This document shows, one piece after another, positions 51,662 through 64,000 of a stretch of DNA of 64,000 bases. Within the stretch, counting starts at the first letter, position 1. Every line of letters begins with the position of its first letter. The notes beneath the pieces are model-generated. The model made no database searches, was not told the DNA's origin, and worked only from the letters and a program-made list of their open reading frames with translations. This DNA comes from Microbacterium sp. (lineage in GTDB: Bacteria; Actinomycetota; Actinomycetes; Actinomycetales; Microbacteriaceae). Position numbers and translations under genes: made by a program. The stretch covers positions 26,477 through 90,476 of the forward strand of contig JAPSKH010000004.1 of the NCBI GenBank assembly GCA_031177765.1. The letters are read 5' to 3'.

Positions 51662-53242
51662 TCAGACGGTCTGCTCGACGCGCGGGAACAGCGGCGCGAG
51701 GCCGTTGACGGACGTGCCCGACGGCAGGATGCCCCACCCGCCGGCTGCCCGGATCGGCTGGTCCTGCAGCCGGCCGAGGACCTCGGCGGCACCCAGCGCG
51801 ATCCACAGCTTCTCGGTCGCGATCGGCATGACCGGCGACAGCAGCACCGCGAGCGCCCGCAGACCGTCCGCGGCGGTGTACAGCACGGTGCCCAGGCGCT
51901 CGCGCTGCGCGTCGTCCTTGGCCAGCGCCCACGGCTCGTTCTCGGTGATGTACGAGTTCAGCGCGTCGACGATGGTCCAGATCGAGGTGATCGCCTCGTC
52001 GATGCGGAAGCGCTCGATGGCGGCATCGGCGGCAGCGGCGGCGTCGGCCACCGTCCGCTGGATCGCGAGGTCCGCGTCGGAGTACTGCCCCGGCGCGGGC
52101 ACGATCCCCTCGAAGTACCGCTCGATCATCGCGGTGGTGCGCGAGGCGAGGTTCCCGAAGCCGTTCGCCAGCTCCGCCTGGTACCGGGCGGACAGGTCCT
52201 CCCAGGAGAACGAGCCGTCCTGCCCGAACGCGATCGCCGAGAGGAAGTAGAAGCGGTACGCGTCGGAGCCGAAGACGTCGGTGATCTCGGTGGGCGCGAT
52301 GCCGGTGAGCTTGGACTTCGACATCTTCTCGCCGCCCACCAGCAGCCAGCCGTGCGCGAACACGCCGCGGGGCACGTCGATGCCGGCCGCCATCAGCATC
52401 GCCGGCCAGATGACGGCGTGGAAGCGCAGGATGTCCTTGCCGACCACGTGGTAGCCGGGCCAGCGGCGCGCGAACTGCTCGGGGTCGGCGCCGTAGCCGA
52501 TCGCGGTGGCGTAGTTCAGCAGGGCGTCCACCCACACGTAGATGACGTGCGACTCGTCCCACGGCAGCGGGATGCCCCAGTCGAAGGTGGAGCGCGAGAT
52601 GGACAGGTCCTTCAGGCCGTTCTTCACGAACGAGACGACCTCGTTGCGCGCCGACTCGGGGCGGACGAAGTCGGGGACGCTCCGGTAAAGCTCGAGCAGC
52701 CTGTCCTGGAACTCGCTGAGCTTGAAGAAGTAGTTCTTCTCCTGCAGCAGCTCCAGCGGCTTGGAGTGGATCGCGCACACCTTCAGGCCTTCGAAGGCGC
52801 CGGTGCCGTCGACGATCTCGGACTCCGGCTTGAACTCCTCGCAGCCCACGCAGTAGAGCGCCTCGTACTCGCCCGCGTAGATGTAGCCGCGGTCGTAGAG
52901 GGCCTGGAAGAACTTCTGCACGTTGCGCTCGTGGCGCTCCTGCGTCGTGCGGATGAAGTCGTCGTTGGCGACGTCGAGCGTCTCCAGCAGCGGGAACCAG
53001 GACTCGCCGACGAGGCGGTCGACCCATTCCTGCGGTGTGACGCCGTTGGCGGCGGCGGCGCGCAGCATCTTCTGCCCGTGCTCGTCCGTGCCCGTGAGCA
53101 TCCACGTGTCATCGCCGGCCTGGCGGTGCCAGCGTGCCAGGGTGTCCACCGCCACGGTGGTGTAGCCGTGGCCGATGTGGGGCACGTCGCTCGGATAGTA
53201 GATCGGCGTCGTGATGTAGAAGGAACGGGGCCCGGAAGTCAC
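51662..53242 (-). CDS. metG: Methionyl-tRNA synthetase
   Basis: Charges tRNA-Met. The 526-residue class I synthetase has the HIGH motif in PIYYPSDVPHIGHGYT, the insertion with a Cys-x2-Cys pair (YCVGCEEF) and a lone later Cys, and the KMSKS motif in GGEKMSKSKLTG. It lacks the C-terminal tRNA-binding domain found in longer MetRS forms, which is usual in this group. The GTG at 53242 is preceded by TAGAAT and 6 bases (leaderless). tatD follows downstream; rsmI lies 51 bases upstream on the same strand. Confidence 0.97.
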   Translation of the reverse strand: MTSGPRSFYITTPIYYPSDVPHIGHGYTTVAVDTLARWHRQAGDDTWMLTGTDEHGQKMLRAAAANGVTPQEWVDRLVGESWFPLLETLDVANDDFIRTTQERHERNVQKFFQALYDRGYIYAGEYEALYCVGCEEFKPESEIVDGTGAFEGLKVCAIHSKPLELLQEKNYFFKLSEFQDRLLELYRSVPDFVRPESARNEVVSFVKNGLKDLSISRSTFDWGIPLPWDESHVIYVWVDALLNYATAIGYGADPEQFARRWPGYHVVGKDILRFHAVIWPAMLMAAGIDVPRGVFAHGWLLVGGEKMSKSKLTGIAPTEITDVFGSDAYRFYFLSAIAFGQDGSFSWEDLSARYQAELANGFGNLASRTTAMIERYFEGIVPAPGQYSDADLAIQRTVADAAAAADAAIERFRIDEAITSIWTIVDALNSYITENEPWALAKDDAQRERLGTVLYTAADGLRALAVLLSPVMPIATEKLWIALGAAEVLGRLQDQPIRAAGGWGILPSGTSVNGLAPLFPRVEQTV

Positions 53243-53248
53243 CCGAGA

Positions 53249-53254
53249 ATTCTA
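53249..53254 (-). promoter_or_regulatory. -10 hexamer TAGAAT of metG (leaderless)
   Basis: On the minus strand TAGAAT is followed by 6 bases and the GTG start of metG. Confidence 0.55.
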
Positions 53255-53293
53255 GTCAGCACGGATGCCACCGCCTGCCGGTGTGACAGCCGG

Positions 53294-54130
53294 TCAGGAT
53301 CCGCTGCCGGACGCCGCTCGGTGCGCGAGCGCCGCCTGATAGAGCTCCCGGCGGGAGTGGCCGGTCTCGGCTGCGACCTCCGCGGCGGCGTCCTTCAGCC
53401 GCATCCCGGTCGCGACGAGCTCTCGCACCTGCGCGAGCCCGTCGGCGAACGCCACGTGGCGGGCGGCTGCACCGGCGACGACCACGACGATCTCGCCTCG
53501 CACGCCGGGCTCCGCCCACGCCGTCAGCTCGTCCAGGGTGCCGCGGGCGACCTCCTCGTGCAGCTTCGTCAGCTCACGGCACACCGCGGCACGCCGGTCG
53601 CCGCCGAATGCGGCGGCCATGTCGGCGAGCGTCGCGGCGATGCGCGAGGGGGCCTCGAAGAACACCATGGTGCGCGGCTCGGCGGCCAGGGCACGCAGCG
53701 CCGCCTCCCGCTCCCCCTGCCGGCGCGGGAGGAAGCCCTCGAAGGTGAACCGATCGGTGGGCAGGGCCGACACCGCCAGAGCGGTCACGACGGCGCTCGG
53801 GCCGGGGATCACGGTCACCTCCACGCCCGCGGCGGCTGCGGCGACGACGACGCCGTAGCCGGGGTCGCTGACGGTGGGCATGCCGGCGTCGCTGAGCACC
53901 AGCACGTCCTGGTCGCGCGCGAGCTCCACCAGCTCCGGCGCCCGGTCCTTCTCGTTGTGGTCGTGCAGTGCGACCAGCCGCGGGCGGTTGTCGATGCCGA
54001 GGGCCGTCAGGAGCCGCTGCGTGGTGCGGGTGTCCTCGGCCGCGACGACCGTCGCCGAGGCGAGCGCCTCGACCAGCCGCCGGGACGCGTCGCCGAGGTT
54101 CCCGATCGGCGTCGCCGCGAGGATGATCAC
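53294..54130 (-). CDS. rsmI: 16S rRNA (cytidine1402-2'-O)-methyltransferase
   Basis: Methylates the ribose of C1402 in 16S rRNA. The 278-residue SpoU-unrelated, tetrapyrrole-methylase-fold protein has ATPIGNLGD, VVAAEDTRTT, VLSDAGMPTVSDPGY (SAM site), IPGPSAVVTAL and VFFEAPSRI. Its start is GTG 54130, six bases from a TAGGCT -10 that overlaps the -10 of the divergent mannosyltransferase gene. The pairing of rsmI with pmt in divergent orientation is common in Actinobacteria. Confidence 0.96.
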   Translation of the reverse strand: MIILAATPIGNLGDASRRLVEALASATVVAAEDTRTTQRLLTALGIDNRPRLVALHDHNEKDRAPELVELARDQDVLVLSDAGMPTVSDPGYGVVVAAAAAGVEVTVIPGPSAVVTALAVSALPTDRFTFEGFLPRRQGEREAALRALAAEPRTMVFFEAPSRIAATLADMAAAFGGDRRAAVCRELTKLHEEVARGTLDELTAWAEPGVRGEIVVVVAGAAARHVAFADGLAQVRELVATGMRLKDAAAEVAAETGHSRRELYQAALAHRAASGSGS

Positions 54131-54136
54131 CCCCTC

Positions 54137-54146
54137 AGCCTAGACT
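54137..54146. promoter_or_regulatory. Overlapping divergent -10 elements (rsmI / pmt)
   Basis: AGCCTAGACT holds TAGGCT on the minus strand (54137-54142, 6 bases before the rsmI GTG) and TAGACT on the plus strand (54141-54146, 7 bases before the pmt GTG). The hexamers share one TA. Both transcripts would be leaderless and their polymerases compete for the same DNA. Confidence 0.6.
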
Positions 54147-54153
54147 TGGCCGC

Positions 54154-55773
54154 GTGACGGACGCCCCGCGGCTCGAGGCCGATCCGCCCGCCGAGCGGCT
54201 GCCTCCCGCGACGCGGCGGAGCCTCTACGACCGGTTCGCCGCGCGCATCACCCGCGATGACCGTGCGCGGCGACGGTACGCGTGGCTCGCGCCGGCGCTC
54301 GTCGTCGTGCTCGCTGCCGCGCTGCGGCTGTGGAACCTCGCCGCGGCGCACGACCTGATGAACCAGTTCGACGAGACGTACTACGTCAAGGACGCGTGGT
54401 CGCTGGCGCACCTGGGGTACGAGGGCTCGTGGCCGGAGAATGCCAACGAGCGGTTCCTGCGCGGCGAGGCCGACATCTTCACCGCCGAACCCGCCTTCGT
54501 CATCCATCCGCCGCTGGGGAAGTGGATCATCGCCGTGGGGATGCTGGCGCTCGGGCCGGATTCGGGGTGGGGCTGGCGGATCACGACGGCGCTGCTGGGC
54601 ACCGCCGCCGTGCTGGTGCTGATGCTCATCGCCAAGCGCCTCACCGGATCCACGACGTTCGCGGTTGTGGCGGGCCTGCTCATGGCCGTCGACGGTCTGG
54701 CGATCTCGATGAGCCGCGTCGCGCTGCTGGACATGTCGCTGACCTTCTTCGTGCTGCTGGCGTTCCTGTTCGTGCTGCGGGACCGCGAGCGCACCATGAC
54801 GGCGATCGCCCGCACGGTGGCGGCGCGCTTGGACGGCGAGGAGCCGCCGGCATGGGGTCCGGTGCTGTGGAATCGGCCGTGGATCGTGGCCGCCGGCGCC
54901 GCGCTCGGCGCGGCCACGGCGGTGAAGTGGTCCGGCGTGTGGGTGCTCGCGGGCCTGGGGATCTACCTCGTCCTCACCGACGCCCTCGCACGTCGACGGG
55001 CGGGCGTGCTGCTGTGGCCGACGGACGCCCTGCGCCAGGGCGCCGTGACCTTCGTCCTCCTGGTTCCCGTCGCCGTCGCGGTCTACCTCGCATCGTGGAC
55101 GGGATGGCTCGTCACCGACGGGGGCTACGACCGTCACGTCGCGGAGGCGAACCCGGCTGGCGGCCTGTGGTCGTGGGTGCCCCTGCCCCTGCAGAGCCTG
55201 TGGCAGTACCACGTGACGATGTACAACTCGGCGGCGCAGATCACGGCGGGCCACACCTACGCCAGTCCCGCGTGGCAGTGGCCGCTGCTGCTGCGGCCGA
55301 CCGGCATGTACTACCACCACGACGCCTTCGGCGTCGACGGGTGCACCGCTGTGAACGGCTGCTCGGCGGTGATCTCGAGCATCCCCAACCCGCTCGTCTG
55401 GTACGCCGGCGTCGCTGCGGTGCTGTATCTCGTCTACCGCTTCGTCGTGACACGGGACTGGCGATTCGCCCTCGTCCTCACCGGGGTCGTGGTCACGTAC
55501 GTGCCGTGGCTGTTCTTCCCGGCGCGCACGGTGTTCCAGTTCTACACCGTGCTGATCCTGCCGTTCCTGCTGCTGGCGCTCGCCTTCGCGCTGCGCGACA
55601 TCGCGGGGGCCCACCGCACCGACCCGCATCGGCGCCTCACCGGCCAGCGGCTGGTCCTGGTCTTCCTGCTCGTCGCGCTCGCACTCGCCGCCTTCTGGTA
55701 CCCCGTGATCTCGGCGATGACGGTGCCGTACGACTTCTGGCGGCTCCACAACTGGATGCAGGGCTGGATCTGA
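54154..55773 (+). CDS. Dolichyl/polyprenyl-phosphate-mannose protein mannosyltransferase (PMT family)
   Basis: A 539-residue polytopic membrane GT39 enzyme that O-mannosylates exported proteins using polyprenyl-phosphate mannose. The first extracellular loop carries the DE catalytic pair in NQFDETYYVKDAWSL, then HPPLGKWIIAVGM; about 11 helices follow. The last part has WLFFPARTVFQFYTV and a C-terminal WMQGWI. Proteins rich in Ser/Thr/Ala such as the surface protein or the FMN lipoprotein in this window could be substrates, but that is only a guess. Transcription shares a bidirectional promoter with rsmI. Confidence 0.94.
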   Translation: MTDAPRLEADPPAERLPPATRRSLYDRFAARITRDDRARRRYAWLAPALVVVLAAALRLWNLAAAHDLMNQFDETYYVKDAWSLAHLGYEGSWPENANERFLRGEADIFTAEPAFVIHPPLGKWIIAVGMLALGPDSGWGWRITTALLGTAAVLVLMLIAKRLTGSTTFAVVAGLLMAVDGLAISMSRVALLDMSLTFFVLLAFLFVLRDRERTMTAIARTVAARLDGEEPPAWGPVLWNRPWIVAAGAALGAATAVKWSGVWVLAGLGIYLVLTDALARRRAGVLLWPTDALRQGAVTFVLLVPVAVAVYLASWTGWLVTDGGYDRHVAEANPAGGLWSWVPLPLQSLWQYHVTMYNSAAQITAGHTYASPAWQWPLLLRPTGMYYHHDAFGVDGCTAVNGCSAVISSIPNPLVWYAGVAAVLYLVYRFVVTRDWRFALVLTGVVVTYVPWLFFPARTVFQFYTVLILPFLLLALAFALRDIAGAHRTDPHRRLTGQRLVLVFLLVALALAAFWYPVISAMTVPYDFWRLHNWMQGWI

Positions 55774-55795
55774 GTGCGCCAGGCCGGCCGCAGGC

Positions 55796-57649
55796 TCAGG
55801 CGGTGAGCTCGGCCGGATCGGTGACCGGCAGGCGGCACGCGAAGTCGTGGCAGTCGTACGCGGTCGGCGCGTCGCCACGCATCCCCTTCTCGGCGAACAG
55901 CGAGAACCCGGCGTCGACCCACGCGGCGACCTGCTCCGGCGTGACGACGGCGACCACGTCGGCCGGGAGCCGCCGCGCGGCGGCTGCGAGCGGCGCGCCG
56001 GTGTCCGCCGTGACCACGACGAGCTGTCGGGGCGCGGTCTGCAGCGACGCCGCGGCGCGCAGCAGCGCCCCGTGGGCCAGCGGCTGCACGAGCGCCGCCC
56101 CGCCGTGGGACGCGAGAAGCCTCTCCGCGAGCGCCCGGTAGCGGTCGCCGGCCCCGAGCAGCCACAGCGCTTCGGCGGCGTCGGCGATCGCTGCGACGCC
56201 GGAGGGCTCATCGCCGTCGGAGGCCGCATCGGGGGCGCCGACGCCCTGCGAGGCCAGCACCGGGTCGCCGCCGCCGGGGACGCCGATGCGCGCGCCGTCG
56301 GGCGCGCACGCGTCGACGAGCTCGCGAGCGCGTCGGGCGTACGCCGGCTCCCCCGTCGCCGCCGCGAGCGCCGCCAGACCCGAGGCGAGCTGCCCGTAGT
56401 CGGCGGTCGTCGCCGCCGCCCGCGACGGGATCTCGTCGAGCGACGCCCGCACCAGTCGGCCGTCCGCGGCGACGTTCGTCTGGAGCACCGCCTCGGCAGC
56501 CCACCGCGCCGCCTCGATCCAGCGCGGCTCGCCGTAGCGGCTTCCCGCGCGCGCGAGCGCCCCGATCGCCAGGCCGTTCCAGCCCGTCACCACCTTGCCG
56601 TCCACCGCAGGCGGCTGCAGCCGGGAGCGGGCGTCGGCATCCAGGCGGTAGTAGCCGCCCTCGCTGCGCACGCCCTCGATCCACGACTCCGAGTCCTGCG
56701 CCGCGCCGAACCCGCCGCCGGGCTGCTGCAGCACATCGATGAGGAACCCCGCCACACCGCGCGCGACCTCGTCCGCACCGGCGTCACGCGCGACGTCGAG
56801 CAGCTGGGCGTTGTCGGTGAGCATCCGCTCGTAATGCGGCACCGTCCAGTCCGGCCGCGTGGCATAGCGGAAGAACCCGCCCTCGATGTCGTCGCGCAGC
56901 GGCGAGCCGGCCATCGCGGCCAGCGCTCGGTCGGCCACGGCGGATGCCTCCGGCGCGGCATCCCGCACGAGCGGGGCCTGCAGGAAGCGCAAGGCGGTCG
57001 CCACGGGGAACTTCGGTGCCGCGACGTTCGGGTCGCCGAACCCGCCGTAGCGCGGGTCCTCCTGGCCGGCGAGCGCCCGCGCAGCGGCGATCAGCTCATC
57101 GCGGGACGGCGCCGCGGACGCGGGCGCGTCGTCCGAGATCGCACCCGCGCGTACGTCCGCCAGCGCCGCCACGATCGCGTCCGCGGTGCCGTCGATCTGC
57201 TCCCGGCGCTCGGTCCACGCCTCCCGCACCGCCGCCAGCACCTGCCGGAACGACGGCATGCCCGCCCGAGGCTGCGGCGGGAAGTACGTCCCCGCGTAGA
57301 ACGGCCGGCCTTCGGGCGTGACGAACACCGTCAGCGGCCATCCGAGGTTGCGTGTGAACGCCGCCGCAGCGGCCATGTAGGCCGCATCCACCTCGGGATG
57401 CTCCTCGCGGTCGACCTTGATCGAGACGAACCCGGCGTCGAGGTCGGCCGCCGTCTGGGCGTCCTCGAACGACTCCCGCGCCATCACGTGGCACCAGTGG
57501 CACGTCGAGTACCCGATCGAGACCATCACGGGGACGTCGCGCCGGCGCGCCTCGTCGAACGCCTCCGCGCCCCACGGGAACCACGCCACCGGGTTGCCGG
57601 CGTGGGATCTCAGGTACGGGCTGGTCGCTTCCGCGAGGCGCGGGTTCAT
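55796..57649 (-). CDS. YyaL/DUF255 thioredoxin-like and (alpha/alpha)6-barrel protein
   Basis: A 617-residue cytoplasmic protein of the YyaL/SPATA20 family. The N-terminal thioredoxin-like domain has the NPVAWFPWG segment and CHWCHVM (Cys-x2-Cys) motif with [10 protein letters not shown]; the rest is a six-hairpin glycosidase-like barrel ([33 protein letters not shown]). The function is unresolved; homologues have been linked to redox or to N-acyl-glucosamine-like epimerase folds. Length is slightly short for the family (650-700). It follows the AKR gene by 12 bases, probably one operon. Confidence 0.9.
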   Translation of the reverse strand: MNPRLAEATSPYLRSHAGNPVAWFPWGAEAFDEARRRDVPVMVSIGYSTCHWCHVMARESFEDAQTAADLDAGFVSIKVDREEHPEVDAAYMAAAAAFTRNLGWPLTVFVTPEGRPFYAGTYFPPQPRAGMPSFRQVLAAVREAWTERREQIDGTADAIVAALADVRAGAISDDAPASAAPSRDELIAAARALAGQEDPRYGGFGDPNVAAPKFPVATALRFLQAPLVRDAAPEASAVADRALAAMAGSPLRDDIEGGFFRYATRPDWTVPHYERMLTDNAQLLDVARDAGADEVARGVAGFLIDVLQQPGGGFGAAQDSESWIEGVRSEGGYYRLDADARSRLQPPAVDGKVVTGWNGLAIGALARAGSRYGEPRWIEAARWAAEAVLQTNVAADGRLVRASLDEIPSRAAATTADYGQLASGLAALAAATGEPAYARRARELVDACAPDGARIGVPGGGDPVLASQGVGAPDAASDGDEPSGVAAIADAAEALWLLGAGDRYRALAERLLASHGGAALVQPLAHGALLRAAASLQTAPRQLVVVTADTGAPLAAAARRLPADVVAVVTPEQVAAWVDAGFSLFAEKGMRGDAPTAYDCHDFACRLPVTDPAELTA

Positions 57650-57661
57650 GGCACGGGCCCG

Positions 57662-62537
<4,876 letters not shown>

Positions 62538-62566
62538 CCGCCGCGCGGGAAGGGGTTGCCCCGCAC

Positions 62567-63508
62567 ATGAGCATCGCGATCGCATACACCGAGCTGGGTG
62601 GACCCGAGGTCCTGCGCATGATCGAGGTTCCCGACCCCGTCCCCGGCCCCGGCGAGGTGGCGATCCGCGTCGAGGCGGCGGGCGTGAACCCGATCGACGC
62701 GAAGCTGCGTTCGGGCGCGCGGGCATCCGCGCCCATCACCGAGCCGCGGCGCGTGGGCAGCGACGGTGCGGGCGTCGTGACAGCGGTGGGCGACGGCGTC
62801 GACGGCTTCCGCGCGGGCGATCCTGTGGCCTTCGGCGGCGTCGCCGGGGCCTACGCCACCGATGTCGTCGCACCGGCATCGGCGGTGCACGTCCGGCCGC
62901 CGCAGGTCAGCGCGGCGGAAGCCGCGGCTCTGGGCATCCCCGTGGGGACGGCCTACCAGACGCTGCGCTCGCTGGGGGTGGGCGACGGCGACGTCGTGCT
63001 GGTGCACGCCGGATCCGGCGCGGTTGGGCAGGCCCTCATCCAGTACGCCGTGCTGTGGGGGGCCACCGTCGTGGCGACCTCCTCGCCGCGGCGGTTCGAT
63101 CGGGTGCGCGAGCTCGGTGCGACTCCTGTCGCGTACGGCGACGGACTCCTCGACCGGGTGCGCGCGGCGTCACCGGACGGCGTCACCGTCGCCATCGACG
63201 CCGCGGGCACGGACGAAGCCGTGCGGACCTCCCTCGAACTCGTCGCCGATCACGAGCGGATCGCCACCCTCGTGCGTGGGCGGGATGCCGCCGGCTTCGG
63301 CATCCGCGCGTTCTCAGGCGGATCGCCCACGCCGCTGACGGCGCAGCAGCAGGCATGGCGCGGTGAGGCGATCCCCGTGACGCTCGCCCTCCTGGCGGCG
63401 GGAGCCTTCTCGGTCGAGGAGGGCCCGTCGTTCGCGCTCGCCGACGCCGTCGAGGCGCATCGCGCCCTCGAGAAGGGCATCGACGGAAAGATCACGCTCG
63501 TGCCGTGA
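62567..63508 (+). CDS. Zinc-free MDR quinone oxidoreductase-like protein
   Basis: A 313-residue NADPH-dependent oxidoreductase of the quinone-reductase (QOR) branch of the medium-chain family. It has EAAGVNPIDAKLRSG, the GVVTAVGDGV substrate-domain turn, the cofactor loop HAGSGAVGQALIQYA, and lacks the zinc-ligand cysteines of alcohol dehydrogenases. The ATG at 62567 follows a GGGAAGGGG site and lies 29 bases after hrpA; the ORF track (61694) starts much too early. Substrate unknown. It ends 6 bases before the convergent sulfurtransferase stop. Confidence 0.92.
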   Translation: MSIAIAYTELGGPEVLRMIEVPDPVPGPGEVAIRVEAAGVNPIDAKLRSGARASAPITEPRRVGSDGAGVVTAVGDGVDGFRAGDPVAFGGVAGAYATDVVAPASAVHVRPPQVSAAEAAALGIPVGTAYQTLRSLGVGDGDVVLVHAGSGAVGQALIQYAVLWGATVVATSSPRRFDRVRELGATPVAYGDGLLDRVRAASPDGVTVAIDAAGTDEAVRTSLELVADHERIATLVRGRDAAGFGIRAFSGGSPTPLTAQQQAWRGEAIPVTLALLAAGAFSVEEGPSFALADAVEAHRALEKGIDGKITLVP

Positions 63509-63514
63509 CCGGCC

Positions 63515-64000
63515 TCACACCGTTCCGGTGATGCGCGCCGCCTCCGGCCCTGTGGCGATCGGGCGGCCCGGCGTGTTGGACCACTGGCTCCAAGAGCCGG
63601 GGAACAGCCGCAGGCGCAGGCCGGCACGCTCGGCGGCGAACGCGGCCTGCGCCGCGGTGACACCGGACCCGCAGTAGGCCGCTGCCGGGGTTCCCGGCTG
63701 CACGCCGGCCGCCGCGAACAGGGCTCGCAGGGCCGCGGCGTCGCGGAAGCGCTCCCCGTCCATGTACTCCGTCGTGGGCAGGTTCACGGCGCCGGGGATG
63801 TGCCCCGCGTGCGGGTCGATCGGCTCGACATCGCCGCGGTAGCGCTCGCGGGCGCGGACATCCAGCAGCACACCCGAAGCCGGAAGGGCTGCGGCCTCGT
63901 CGATCGTCAGCACCGGCTCCTCGATCTCGCGCAGCGTCACCGCGCCCGCCGGGACCGTCACGTCGCCGTCGGCGAGCGGGAGGCCCGCGCTGCGCCACGC
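63515..64000 (-). CDS. Rhodanese-type sulfurtransferase, C-terminal domain (cut by right edge)
   Basis: The last 161 residues of a thiosulfate/3-mercaptopyruvate sulfurtransferase. The rhodanese fold has LLDVRARERYRG, HIPGAVNLPTTEY and the active-site loop YCGSGVTAAQA with the persulfide cysteine. The frame stays open to the edge, and the first residues AWRSAGLPLADGD look like the end of a preceding rhodanese domain, so the full protein is probably a two-domain enzyme of about 280 residues whose first half is beyond the window. The ATG in the ORF track (63961) is therefore unlikely to be the real start. Confidence 0.9.
   Translation of the reverse strand, partial: AWRSAGLPLADGDVTVPAGAVTLREIEEPVLTIDEAAALPASGVLLDVRARERYRGDVEPIDPHAGHIPGAVNLPTTEYMDGERFRDAAALRALFAAAGVQPGTPAAAYCGSGVTAAQAAFAAERAGLRLRLFPGSWSQWSNTPGRPIATGPEAARITGTV

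Overview
The window is about 64 kb of very GC-rich DNA from an actinobacterial chromosome, most likely a Microbacterium-like member of the Microbacteriaceae. The reasons are codon use dominated by G/C third positions, family-typical protein sequences (MetG without a C-terminal extension, CTC-type L25, Eis-like acetyltransferase, PMT mannosyltransferase), many promoters of the TANNNT-N6/7-start (leaderless) type, and a housekeeping set (mfd, pth, rplY, prs, glmU, ispE, rsmA, tatD, metG, rsmI) that forms one conserved neighbourhood in other Actinobacteria. No insertion sequence, prophage, CRISPR array or rRNA operon is visible. One tRNA (Gln, UUG) is present.

Layout. 1-4.6 kb: 3' half of PEP carboxylase, a small Cys-pair protein, a hexapeptide-repeat (gamma carbonic anhydrase-like) protein, NADP-type glutamate dehydrogenase and a methyltransferase. 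4.6-10.7 kb: mfd, a Pro-rich membrane protein, pth, rplY and a 42-residue membrane peptide. 10.6-19.6 kb: a sugar-acid (gluconate/idonate type) catabolic island: two ketogluconate/idonate dehydrogenases, a GntP permease, a GntR/FCD regulator, a 2-hydroxyacid dehydrogenase, an FGGY kinase, KDPG aldolase and 6-phosphogluconate dehydrogenase. A shared AAAGATC(G/A)TATC operator-like word lies in both divergent promoter regions. 19.6-26.8 kb: a BBE-like flavoprotein, an SDR/epimerase, a MacB-type ABC exporter and a divergent two-component system, with matching 11-bp direct repeats at both promoters.

26.9-30 kb: a tightly coupled four-gene operon encoding a flavin-based electron route across the membrane: an FMN-binding lipoprotein, an ApbE flavin transferase, a 49-residue MOSC-domain fragment with 4-nt overlaps on both sides, and an RnfD/NqrB-like membrane domain fused to a ferredoxin-reductase-like module. 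30.1-33.2 kb: prs, glmU, tRNA-Gln (its 3' end lies against the glmU start codon) and a MarR regulator. 33.3-38.8 kb: one 1832-residue secreted, sortase-type surface metallophosphoesterase with lamin-tail domains. 38.9-47.8 kb: ABC-F, Eis-like GNAT, ispE, aldo/keto reductase, a Stealth-type phosphotransferase, a CpdA-like metallophosphoesterase preceded by a PHO-box-like repeat, and rsmA. 47.9-54.1 kb: two MFS transporters, tatD, metG and rsmI. 54.1-64 kb: PMT mannosyltransferase, YyaL/DUF255 protein, a 2,5-diketogluconate-reductase-like AKR, HrpA helicase, a quinone-reductase-like protein and the C-terminal half of a rhodanese sulfurtransferase cut by the right edge.

No gene-free stretch exceeds 300 bases. 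The points most worth a second look are the retained mini-MOSC ORF inside the flavin operon, the tRNA-Gln/glmU junction, two divergent promoters whose -10 hexamers share a TA, the large set of leaderless starts, the PHO-box-like repeats before two unrelated metallophosphoesterases, and the 28-bp palindrome over the start codon of the giant surface protein.
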